Shown here: piece by piece, positions 43,863 to 51,491 of the stretch | How the letters are laid out: the number at the start of each line of letters is the position of its first letter | Position numbering within the stretch: position 1 is the stretch's first letter | Translations under genes and position numbers: made by a program | Notes under the pieces: model-generated | What the model was told of the DNA's origin: nothing | Seen by the model: the letters and a program-made list of their open reading frames with translations, nothing else | Databases searched by the model: none | Assembly: GCA_029939715.1 (NCBI GenBank) | Contig: JAOZSJ010000001.1 | Location: 48,164 to 112,163, forward strand | Reading direction: 5' to 3' | From: 4572-123 sp002084545 | GTDB lineage: Bacteria; Desulfobacterota; Desulfobacteria; Desulfobacterales; 4572-123 | DNA length: 64,000 nucleotides

Positions 43863-45035
43863 TTGGAACGTTCCATAATTCATCTGAATATTGCCGATTT
43901 TGCCGTTGCGGTGGAACGGATCATCGATCACAGACTGACAGACCGACCGATCATCATTGCGCCCGGGAAAGCCTCCCGGACCGCGGTATATGATATGAGT
44001 GACGAGGCCTACCTGGCCGGAATCCGCAAGGGCATGATGCTGGGCCGGGCCATGCGGTTGTGCCGCGATGCCGCGGTTATACCCCCTCACCCCGACCGTT
44101 ATGACAGGGCCATGCAATCCCTGCTGAAACAGGCCCTGCCCTATTCGCCGCTCATTGAATCCGGGGATGGTGACGGCCACCTGTTTGTGGATATCACCGG
44201 CACGCATCGCCTGCTGGGTCCGCCCATGGATGTGGCCTGGCGGCTGCACAGGCAGATCAAAAACGACCTAGGCCTGAATCCCATCTGGTCGGTGGCCCCC
44301 AATAAACTGGTAGCCAAGGTGGCATCACGCCTTGTCAAACCCGTTGGTGAATACATTGTAGGGTCCGGCGATGAATCCGCGGTCCTGGCCCCGCTGCCGC
44401 TCTGCCTGCTGCCGGGTATTGAAAAAAAAGACATGGTTCGCCTGCACGAATTCAATCTCACCCATATTTTCCAGGTAACCGCATTAAGCCTTGAGCAACT
44501 GCAGCTCCCCTTTGGCAGACGCGCGCCTTTTATCTATGAAACCGTGCGAGGAATTGATGCGTCTCCGGTATCGCCGCTTGGGCAGAGCCCTCCTGTTATC
44601 AGCGTCGAGCATGAATTCAGCGAAGACACCAATGAAACACCTGTCCTTAAACGTCACCTTTACCGCCTGGTTGAACAGGCGGGTCATTGCCTGCGTAAAC
44701 GCCGCCTGGCCGCACGCCGCATTGGAATTTTTTTAAACTACACGGACGGCAGGCGCTGCATACGGCAGGCACGGGCAGACCCGGCAAGTGCCAATGATCT
44801 GGATCTTTTTGAAACAGCCGGGCGCGCTCTGTCGGCAGCATGGAAACGGCGGGTGCGCATACGGCACATGCGCCTGGTCTTTGACCGCCTGGTCTTCCCG
44901 CCTGCCCAGATTGCCCTGTTTGAAACCGACCGGCAGCACAGTGAAAAACGAAATGGGATTGTCGGTGCCATGGACACCATCCGCCATCGATTCGGCCCGG
45001 GCGCTATTCAGATGGGGAGGAGTCTGGCGGCATGA
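43863..45035 (+). CDS. imuB: Catalytically degenerate Y-family DNA polymerase (ImuB-like)
   Basis: 390 aa from TTG 43863, immediately after the DUF72 stop. The fold markers of Y-family polymerases are present (VAPNKLVAKVASRLVKP, LPLCLLPGI, VRGID). The metal-binding Asp of motif I is replaced: IIHLNIADF where DinB has IIHVDMDCF. The Asp-Glu pair of motif III is also disrupted: ESGDGDGHLFVDITG where DinB has SLDEAYLDVTD. This is the ImuB situation: a non-catalytic adaptor. Residues 349-353 read QIALF, a good sliding-clamp-binding pentapeptide. The tail resembles UmuC. It overlaps dnaE2 by 4 nt. The assignment as ImuB is an inference from these features; ImuA is absent. Confidence 0.82.
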   Translation: MERSIIHLNIADFAVAVERIIDHRLTDRPIIIAPGKASRTAVYDMSDEAYLAGIRKGMMLGRAMRLCRDAAVIPPHPDRYDRAMQSLLKQALPYSPLIESGDGDGHLFVDITGTHRLLGPPMDVAWRLHRQIKNDLGLNPIWSVAPNKLVAKVASRLVKPVGEYIVGSGDESAVLAPLPLCLLPGIEKKDMVRLHEFNLTHIFQVTALSLEQLQLPFGRRAPFIYETVRGIDASPVSPLGQSPPVISVEHEFSEDTNETPVLKRHLYRLVEQAGHCLRKRRLAARRIGIFLNYTDGRRCIRQARADPASANDLDLFETAGRALSAAWKRRVRIRHMRLVFDRLVFPPAQIALFETDRQHSEKRNGIVGAMDTIRHRFGPGAIQMGRSLAA

Positions 45036-48000
45036 TTCCCCTGACGGTTCGATCCCATTATTCCCTGATGTGGGGTACAAGCTCCGTTTCGAAAATCTGT
45101 CGCACTGCCCGGCGCCTGGGCTATACCCGCCTGGCCCTGACCGACACCGACAACCTCTATGGGTTATGGCCGTTTTTAAAGGCATGCAGACAGGAAGGAC
45201 TCGTGCCCATCATAGGCGCCGAGATCACCGATCCGGCGCGCAGCCGGCGAGCCGTCTGCCTGGTTAAAAACAAAAACGGCTACCGCAATCTCTGCCGCCT
45301 GATTACCCGCAGGCACATGGATGAAAATTTTGAACTGGAAAAAAGCGTCATCTGCCTTGCAGACGGCCTGGCGGTTTTGACTCAAAACGCAGAACTGCTG
45401 ACCCCATGGCATGGTGCAGGCCTGCATGTTGCCGCGGCCATACCCCGGCGTCCCCTGCACCTGCACCACCCCCTGTACTGCACGGCCAAAGCCCTTGACA
45501 TACCTGTTGTGGCCACACCGGACAGCTTTTTTGAAACTCCCGGAGATATTAACACTCATTATCTGCTGCGGGCCATTGAGCGCAATACCGTTTTGTCACG
45601 GATCCGGCCCGGTGACCATGCGCCACACGATGCCTGGCTGGCCTCTCCAGAAGAATATGTCCGCCGGTTTGCCGTGTGCCCGGAAGCCGTCACCGCCACC
45701 TGCCGTCTTGCCGATCACCTGACCTTTACCGGCCCTGATTTCGGCATTGTCCTGCCGCCCTGGAAAAGCCCGGACAACCGGAAAGCACCCCAATGTCTGC
45801 GTGATGCCGCCTATGCCGGTGCGCAGAAACGCTATGGCCATGACCTGCCCGAACCGGTGGTTCAAAGGATCGAACATGAATTGAAAATTATCTGCAAAAT
45901 GGGATTTGACACCTACTTCATGACTGTCCGGGATATTGTCAAACACAGCCCGCGCACCTGCGGTCGGGGATCGGGGGCCGCTTCCCTGATTGCCTATTGC
46001 CTTGGAATCACCAATGTCTGCCCGGTCCGGCACAACCTGTACTTTGAACGATTTTTAAATCCCGGCCGTAAGGATCCCCCCGACATAGACGTCGACTTTG
46101 CATGGGATGAACGGGATGCCGTGCTGCAACGGGTACTTGAAACCCATAAGGGACATGCGGCCATGGTCGCCAGCCACGTTCTCTTCCAGGAACGTATGGC
46201 AGTCCGTGAAAGTGCCAAGGTTTTTGGTCTGCCCGAAGGAGAAATCACCAGAATAACCAGACGACTGCCGTCCTTCCGGCATCTTTCAAATCCGCCGGCT
46301 GATCTTCTGGTACAAATTAAAAAAAGACCGGAAGCCAGGGCCCTGGATCTTCCCAGGCCCTGGCCCGAAATACTGGGAAGGGCCCGGCGGATCATCGGCG
46401 CCCCGCGCTATCTGTCCGTGCATCCCGGCGGAGTGGTCATTACACCGGATGCCATCGACACCTATGTTCCTGTTCAGCGGACCCCCAAGGGTGTTCCTGT
46501 CATGCAGTGGGAAAAAGAGAGCGCCGAGGCGGCCGGTCTGGTCAAGATCGATCTTCTGGGCAACCGCAGCCTGGGAGTGATCCGCGATGCCGTGGCCAAT
46601 GTCCGGGTCAACAAGATAAACTTTAATGAAGACATCTGGCAGCCTGAAGAGGATCCGGCCACCCAAAAAGCCCTGTCACGGGGGCGCACCATGGGCTGTT
46701 TTTATATTGAAAGCCCGGCCATGCGCCTGCTGCAGCAGAAATCAAATGTCGGCGATTTCGAGCATCTTGTCATCCACAGCAGCATTATCCGGCCGGCGGC
46801 AAATGAGTTCATCCGGGAATATATCCGCCGGTTGCACGGCGGCGCGTGGACCCCGATTCATCCGCTGCTGACGGATATCCTGGACGAAACCTTCGGCATC
46901 ATGGTCTTTCAGGAAGATGTATCCCGGGTTGCTGTTGCCGTTGCCGGTTTTTCCCATGTCAGGGCCGACGGTCTGCGCAAAATTATATCTAAAAAGGATC
47001 AAAAGCGCCGGCTGTGCGACATGCGTGATCTTTTCTTTGACGGAGCCAGATCCCGTGGAGTGCCCGATGCCAGGATATCAGAGATCTGGGACATGATGAT
47101 GAGCTTTGACGGGTATTCTTTCTGCAAACCCCACAGCGCTTCCTATGCCCGGGTATCGTTCCAGGCAGCCTGGCTCAAGGTACATTACCCGGCCGAATTC
47201 ATGGCCGCGGTCATCAGTAACCAGGGCGGTTTCTACAGCACATTCGCCTATGTTTCCGAGGCACGCCGCATGGGAATTAAAATCCTTGGGCCTGATATTC
47301 ATACCAGTGATGTCCACTGGTATGGCAGAGGCAAAACCATGCGCACGGGCCTGATAGCCGTCAAGGGTCTGTCCCTGCAAACCATGCAGCGCATCGTTGC
47401 CGAGGGCCGGCGCAAACGGTTTGGAGATTTTTCAGACTTTTTAAAACGCGTTCGCCCGGATCAGACGGAAGCCAGGGCCCTGATCCTTTGCGGGGCACTG
47501 GACGTGTTTGCCGCAGAAAACAGCCGGGCCGGACTGCTGTGGCACCTGGCCCGCAGGCAGGCTCCTGCATCCCATGGGGCAGTGCAAAAGTCCCTTTTCA
47601 AAAAAACCGATAGAATTCCCCCTCCGGCCCTGCCGCCGGACAACCGGCTTGACCGGCTCAGGCGTGAATTTGCCGTGCTCGGTTTTTTGTGCGCCTGTCA
47701 CCCGATGGAACTTTATGCCGCAGCCCTTAAAAAACTCGATACGGTCAAGGCAGCCCTTTTGCCGACCCTCACCGGCCGCCGGGTACGCCTGGCCGCCTGG
47801 CTCATAACCGGCAAAAAAGTCCGCACCAGACAGGGCGATACCATGAAATTTCTAACCTTTGAAGATGAAACCGGAATCGTCGAAACCACTTTTTTCCCCA
47901 AAGTCTATCACCGTTTCTGCCACATGCTGGACCTTAACCGGCCCTATATTCTGACCGGCCGCGTAGAACAGGACCGGGGAGCCGTTACCCTCACGGTGGA

Positions 48001-48229
48001 CCGGGTTGATGTTCTGCCGGAAAACCGATTTGTCATGAAGGATATCAAACACGCCAGCGTTTTTCCAGAAACGCCAGAGACTTTTTCAGGTATTCAAAAC
48101 AGAAAACTTCAAGGGAAACCGTGCCGCGAAATTTTTGCAAAATACGCATCACCGCATCCATTCGATCTCCGGAAAGGCGGTCCAGGGCAATATGATCCCG
48201 CCCGTTTTTCACGCCATGCAGGTGGATGA
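45032..48229 (+). CDS. dnaE2: Error-prone DNA polymerase III alpha subunit homologue (DnaE2)
   Basis: 1065 aa. Replicative-type polymerase used for translesion synthesis in SOS mutagenesis. Seen: a PHP-like N-terminus (SHYSLMWGTSSVSKI, LALTDTDNLYG), the polymerase core with GRGSGAASLIAYCLGIT and the catalytic acids in PPDIDVDFAWDERD (about residue 350), SVHPGGVVITPD, the helix-hairpin-helix region, and a C-terminal OB fold (LAAWLITGKKVRTRQGDTMKFLTFEDETG, in pieces). PHP metal ligands look degenerate (DTD instead of DHD). The last about 61 residues overlap cbiR antisense and look unlike the family, so the natural stop may have been lost. Confidence 0.9.
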   Translation: MIPLTVRSHYSLMWGTSSVSKICRTARRLGYTRLALTDTDNLYGLWPFLKACRQEGLVPIIGAEITDPARSRRAVCLVKNKNGYRNLCRLITRRHMDENFELEKSVICLADGLAVLTQNAELLTPWHGAGLHVAAAIPRRPLHLHHPLYCTAKALDIPVVATPDSFFETPGDINTHYLLRAIERNTVLSRIRPGDHAPHDAWLASPEEYVRRFAVCPEAVTATCRLADHLTFTGPDFGIVLPPWKSPDNRKAPQCLRDAAYAGAQKRYGHDLPEPVVQRIEHELKIICKMGFDTYFMTVRDIVKHSPRTCGRGSGAASLIAYCLGITNVCPVRHNLYFERFLNPGRKDPPDIDVDFAWDERDAVLQRVLETHKGHAAMVASHVLFQERMAVRESAKVFGLPEGEITRITRRLPSFRHLSNPPADLLVQIKKRPEARALDLPRPWPEILGRARRIIGAPRYLSVHPGGVVITPDAIDTYVPVQRTPKGVPVMQWEKESAEAAGLVKIDLLGNRSLGVIRDAVANVRVNKINFNEDIWQPEEDPATQKALSRGRTMGCFYIESPAMRLLQQKSNVGDFEHLVIHSSIIRPAANEFIREYIRRLHGGAWTPIHPLLTDILDETFGIMVFQEDVSRVAVAVAGFSHVRADGLRKIISKKDQKRRLCDMRDLFFDGARSRGVPDARISEIWDMMMSFDGYSFCKPHSASYARVSFQAAWLKVHYPAEFMAAVISNQGGFYSTFAYVSEARRMGIKILGPDIHTSDVHWYGRGKTMRTGLIAVKGLSLQTMQRIVAEGRRKRFGDFSDFLKRVRPDQTEARALILCGALDVFAAENSRAGLLWHLARRQAPASHGAVQKSLFKKTDRIPPPALPPDNRLDRLRREFAVLGFLCACHPMELYAAALKKLDTVKAALLPTLTGRRVRLAAWLITGKKVRTRQGDTMKFLTFEDETGIVETTFFPKVYHRFCHMLDLNRPYILTGRVEQDRGAVTLTVDRVDVLPENRFVMKDIKHASVFPETPETFSGIQNRKLQGKPCREIFAKYASPHPFDLRKGGPGQYDPARFSRHAGG

Positions 48230-48857
48230 TTGCGGTCCGGTCCGAATACCGGTCAAATGCCGATTCCATGTCATAACCGTAAATCATCAAATGACCCAGA
48301 TCCAGACACACGGAAAGATCGAAATCCGATATGATCGGCTCCGCCCACTCGAAAGGATAGTCCAGGGTTTCGATGGAAATCAATCGACCCGGCACCCCAT
48401 TGTCAATCAGATTGTCCATGCTTTCATGTACAAGGCGCTGCCAGCGGGCCACGGATTCCTGATTCCGGGAGGGCCGGTCATAGGACAGGTGAAGAGTGCA
48501 AGTGGAGGGAGACAATATGTCCGTCAGGTCCATAACCTTTTTTATAGTATCCACGGCCACGTCTCTTTGTTTTTTATCCGGATGACCAAAGTCGATATCC
48601 GTGGGCAGATGAACATTATAGGTGATATCAAATTCTTTTGCCAGATAGGCCAGCTCTCTGATTTCCCCGGGTGCGGGAAGGCTTCCCGGCATTGCACTCT
48701 CGAACATGAGCAGCTCGATTTCATCCAGGTACGCTCCGAGATGCTTTACATTAGGCGCGTAATGATCCGGATAGATAAAGGAGGTGGTGCCGATTCTGAA
48801 AGGATAGGTACCTTTAAATATTTTGGGCAACTGTTCACGCAAACGATTTTCCGCCAT
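48045..48857 (-). CDS. cbiR: CbiR-like cobamide phosphodiesterase (AP-endonuclease fold)
   Basis: 270 aa TIM-barrel of the AP endonuclease 2 superfamily. CbiR cleaves the nucleotide loop of cobamides to give cobinamide phosphate for remodelling. Seen: FRIGTTSFIYPDHYAPNVK, ELLMFES, ITYNVHLPTDIDFG, TCTLHLSYD, ISIETLDYPFEWAEP, CLDLGHLM, IIHLHG and SLEVFCFEY, with His/Glu/Asp ligands expected for a metal site. It ends the minus-strand pair with cbiB, whose product rebuilds the cobamide side chain; this neighbourhood is the main reason for the call. A generic sugar-phosphate isomerase-like protein is the alternative. Its 3' end overlaps dnaE2 by 185 bp. Confidence 0.8.
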   Translation of the reverse strand: MAENRLREQLPKIFKGTYPFRIGTTSFIYPDHYAPNVKHLGAYLDEIELLMFESAMPGSLPAPGEIRELAYLAKEFDITYNVHLPTDIDFGHPDKKQRDVAVDTIKKVMDLTDILSPSTCTLHLSYDRPSRNQESVARWQRLVHESMDNLIDNGVPGRLISIETLDYPFEWAEPIISDFDLSVCLDLGHLMIYGYDMESAFDRYSDRTAIIHLHGVKNGRDHIALDRLSGDRMDAVMRILQKFRGTVSLEVFCFEYLKKSLAFLEKRWRV

Positions 48858-48872
48858 TTTGGATCTCTCTTT

Positions 48873-49823
48873 TTAAAAAATAATTATCGCCACGAATAAT
48901 ATGCAGACCCACAGCATGGATGAGATCAGCATCAGCTCACATCCCTTTTTGATATGATCTATCCCCACCGGGCCGAACTTATGCCCGATATAGGGCTTTT
49001 CCACCAGACGGCCGTGGTAATAATTGGGGCCGCCCAGCCTGACGCGCAGAGCCCCGGCAAAGGCTGCTTCGGAATAGCCGGCATTGGGGCTTGAATGCAT
49101 GGCCCCATCCTGCCAGGCTGTTTTAAAGGCTAACGCGCCGTTTCCGGCCAGAATCTGTGCTGCAGCGCCAATCACGAAAACAGAAAGCCGGGATGGAATA
49201 TAATTGGCCGCATCGTCGATCCGTGCCGCAGCCTTTCCAAACTCCATGTATCTCTCGTTCTTATACCCCACCATGGAGTCCAGGGTGTTGATCATCTTAT
49301 ATGCCATGGCCAGTGGTGCGCCGCCCAGTGCTGCAAAAAAAAGAGGTGATATCACACCGTCCACAAGGTTTTCAGCCACCGTTTCAAACGTGGCCCGGGC
49401 CACTCCGCCATTATCCAGCTGCTCAACATCCCGGCCGACGATCATCGCCACCTGCTGCCTGGCTCTATGCAAATCTTTCCGGCGCAGTGAACGGGCAACT
49501 TCCATGGCCTCTTTTTCAAGCGAACGGGCAGATATGCAATAATAGATCAGTACAATCTGAACCAGCAAGCCGGCCCAGGGAGCAATATTTCCGGCCACAC
49601 TGACCAATGCAAAGGTCAGCAGCCAGGTAGAGCCTATCAGAAAAACGGCAAAAAAACCGCCCGCCAAAGTGCGGTTGCGCAGTGCTTTTCTAAAACAGGG
49701 CTCAAATATTTCAATGGCCCTGCCCATCCACCGGACAGGATGCGGAAAACAGCGTGGGTCACCCAGAATCATATCCAATACAAGGGCTGCCGGGAGAATA
49801 AACAAAGGAATTATCGGGTTCAT
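48873..49823 (-). CDS. cbiB: Adenosylcobinamide-phosphate synthase CbiB
   Basis: Integral membrane enzyme attaching aminopropanol (phosphate) to adenosylcobyric acid. 316 aa with several hydrophobic segments. Seen: LDMILGDPRCFPHPVRWMGR near the N-terminus (in pieces), GVARATFETVAENLVDGVISPLFFAALGG (in pieces), MVGYKNERYMEFGKAAARIDDAANYIPSR (in pieces) and SPNAGYSEAAFAGAL. All are CbiB/CobD signatures. The next gene is CbiR, so the pair can both make and salvage cobinamide. No cobalamin riboswitch box is visible in the 366 bp upstream. Confidence 0.95.
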   Translation of the reverse strand: MNPIIPLFILPAALVLDMILGDPRCFPHPVRWMGRAIEIFEPCFRKALRNRTLAGGFFAVFLIGSTWLLTFALVSVAGNIAPWAGLLVQIVLIYYCISARSLEKEAMEVARSLRRKDLHRARQQVAMIVGRDVEQLDNGGVARATFETVAENLVDGVISPLFFAALGGAPLAMAYKMINTLDSMVGYKNERYMEFGKAAARIDDAANYIPSRLSVFVIGAAAQILAGNGALAFKTAWQDGAMHSSPNAGYSEAAFAGALRVRLGGPNYYHGRLVEKPYIGHKFGPVGIDHIKKGCELMLISSMLWVCILFVAIIIF

Positions 49824-50189
49824 ATTTTATCCATTAAAATTTAAGGTTGTTCAGGTATTCATAGAAGCTCTGCCCCGAATTAATCCGAAATGACAATTTG
49901 CAGACACCGATTGCAAATAAGTACGTCCGGTCTCTTACCAGATCTTTTGTATCACGTCAAAAATAACATTCGGCCCTGGATATTTATATAAAAATTTCTC
50001 CATGTCTCTGTGGCTATTTTTTGTTTTAATTTTTTTTGTAACCAAAAACAGACAACGGAGTTCTTTATTCTTTTAAAGTACAACTCTTTACGCATGTTGT
50101 TTTCAAAGGCACCTGCCCTGATCCAACTCAACGGCCTTGGAAAAAATATGGACAATCGTTTTTTAATGACGTATCAATAAGGAAAAATT
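49824..50189. other. Intergenic stretch upstream of cbiB
   Basis: Divergent control region between cbiB and the small ORF at 50190. A short segment (about 50000-50017, CATGTCTCTGTGGCTAT) resembles dispersed intergenic repeats. No gene, riboswitch or terminator was recognised. Confidence 0.4.
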
Positions 50190-50279
50190 ATGCGAGAAAT
50201 CATTCTATTTTTAATAGTGATCGGCGTCTGGTTCCTTTTACAGACTTATATTTTGCCTAAGTTGGGAATCTCCACCTGA
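50190..50279 (+). CDS. 29-aa single-pass membrane peptide
   Basis: ATG 50190 with AAGGA 5-6 nt upstream; stop TGA at 50277-50279. The product is one hydrophobic helix (MREIILFLIVIGVWFLLQTY) followed by ILPKLGIST. The ribosome site, clean helix and short polar tail support a real small protein, but no family was recognised. It ends 40 bp before the ECF sigma factor gene and may share its transcript. Confidence 0.55.
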   Translation: MREIILFLIVIGVWFLLQTYILPKLGIST

Positions 50280-50290
50280 ATGCAGGACGC

Positions 50291-50304
50291 CTGTCAGTTG
50301 ACAG
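50291..50304. promoter_or_regulatory. Palindrome CTGTCA-GT-TGACAG before ECF sigma gene
   Basis: Perfect 6-bp inverted repeat (50291-50296 / 50299-50304) separated by 2 nt, 16 bp upstream of the sigma factor start. It could be an operator or part of an autoregulated promoter. Confidence 0.4.
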
Positions 50305-50319
50305 ACAAAAAAGACAGTG

Positions 50320-50934
50320 ATGCCCAACAACCCCAATCCAAAAAAAATATATGATCAGGACACTGAACTGATTGAAAAAATTAACTCGGGCAGGCAGGAT
50401 CTTTTTGAACGCCTGGTGCTTAGATACGAGCAAAAGCTCTTCAACTTCGGTTACAGGATGTGCGGCGATGCCAGTGACTCCGAGGACTTGGTACAGGAAA
50501 CATTTTTAAACACTTTTAAATATTTGAAAAGTTTCAGATTCGAAACAAAATTTAAAAACTGGCTCTATAGAGTTGCTGCAAGCATTTGCATCAAAAAACG
50601 ACGTAAATCCAAGCATGCTCCTGAAAGGGAACTATCTCTGGATGAATTCATTCCCCGGGAAGGCGAGCATATGCCCTCCGAAATACCGAACTGGGCATCC
50701 CTGCCGCTGGACAACGTACTCAACAATGAACTGGCTAATATTATCAAAGAGGCTATTTTATCTCTTCCCAAAAAATACCGTCTGGTAATAGTACTGCGCG
50801 ATCTGGAAGGTTTCAGCACGTTGGAAACAGCCGAAATTCTAAAGCTGACAGCCTCCAATGTAAAAGTCAGGCTTCATCGCGCACGACTTTTTTTACGGGA
50901 ACATCTTAAAAGTTATTTCAGTCATGACAAATGA
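50320..50934 (+). CDS. ECF-family RNA polymerase sigma factor
   Basis: 204 aa from ATG 50320 (GTG at 50317 also possible). Seen: region 2 with QDLFERLVLRYEQKLFNFGYRMCGDASDSEDLVQETFLNTFKYL (in pieces), containing the DAxDxxQxTF-like DSEDLVQETFL, and region 4 with LSLPKKYRLVIVLRDLEGFSTLETAEILKLTASNVKVRLHRAR (in pieces), a clear helix-turn-helix. It belongs to the RpoE-like ECF group. It overlaps its downstream zinc-finger anti-sigma gene by 11 nt. The inducing signal cannot be told. Confidence 0.93.
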   Translation: MPNNPNPKKIYDQDTELIEKINSGRQDLFERLVLRYEQKLFNFGYRMCGDASDSEDLVQETFLNTFKYLKSFRFETKFKNWLYRVAASICIKKRRKSKHAPERELSLDEFIPREGEHMPSEIPNWASLPLDNVLNNELANIIKEAILSLPKKYRLVIVLRDLEGFSTLETAEILKLTASNVKVRLHRARLFLREHLKSYFSHDK

Positions 50935-51181
50935 ACAGCACAATCACCGGCATTGTCTCGAATTATTTGAAAAACTTTCAGAATACATAGACGATGAGCT
51001 GGATGAACCGGCATGTAAAGAAATTGAAAAGCATATTAAAGAATGTATCCTCTGCAGAGAATGTCTTGAGACCCTCAAAAGATCCGTTGATATCTGCCGT
51101 CACACGGAAACAAAATCCATGCAGGCGTCATTGGCAAAACGTATTAATATGCTGATTAAGGATACTGCCTTAAAAAAATAA
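50924..51181 (+). CDS. Anti-sigma factor with zinc-finger (ZAS/zf-HC2) domain
   Basis: 85 aa. Contains the ZAS signature HIKECILCRECLE (H-x3-C-x2-C, about residues 37-44) preceded by LFEKLSEYIDDELDEPACKEIE. It has no transmembrane segment, so it is a soluble anti-sigma factor that probably senses redox or metal through its zinc site and holds the ECF sigma factor inactive. Its start overlaps the sigma gene, fixing stoichiometry. Confidence 0.88.
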   Translation: MTNEQHNHRHCLELFEKLSEYIDDELDEPACKEIEKHIKECILCRECLETLKRSVDICRHTETKSMQASLAKRINMLIKDTALKK

Positions 51182-51491
51182 TGCAAAAACCGGCAGGCGA
51201 CCGCTATTGCAGCCGCGTTGACCATTATTATTTTTCAAACCGGGCTTCGCCCCAACACCCCTCCAACCGTTTTATTCTGGTTGTAAATTGTTCCCGCGGC
51301 TGATAAAATGAATATTTTCAATCGGCCGGGATACTTTGCAAGGGCATGAAAATGAGTTTTCCAACCATTGACAAGAACAAGGACTGTCATACTTTTATGT
51401 ATTATGATTCGGATCGAATTAATCGCCATCAATCGGGATCATACAAGGCTTTGCAGCATCTTGATCCATAATTAGCCGGAATATTATAAAT
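51182..51491. other. Control region before the fur-feo operon
   Basis: 310 bp without a gene. It contains a GGGC-TTC-GCCC hairpin (about 51243-51253) and TTGACA near 51369 with TACTTT 16 bp downstream as a possible promoter. No convincing Fur box was found by eye. Confidence 0.35.

Noticed and set aside
48135..48899. 254-codon plus-strand frame opposite cbiR
   Set aside because: It is antisense to a recognisable protein and lacks a ribosome site and motifs.
49824..50189. Cobalamin riboswitch upstream of cbiB
   Set aside because: No B12-box-like sequence or expected stem set was visible on the minus strand.
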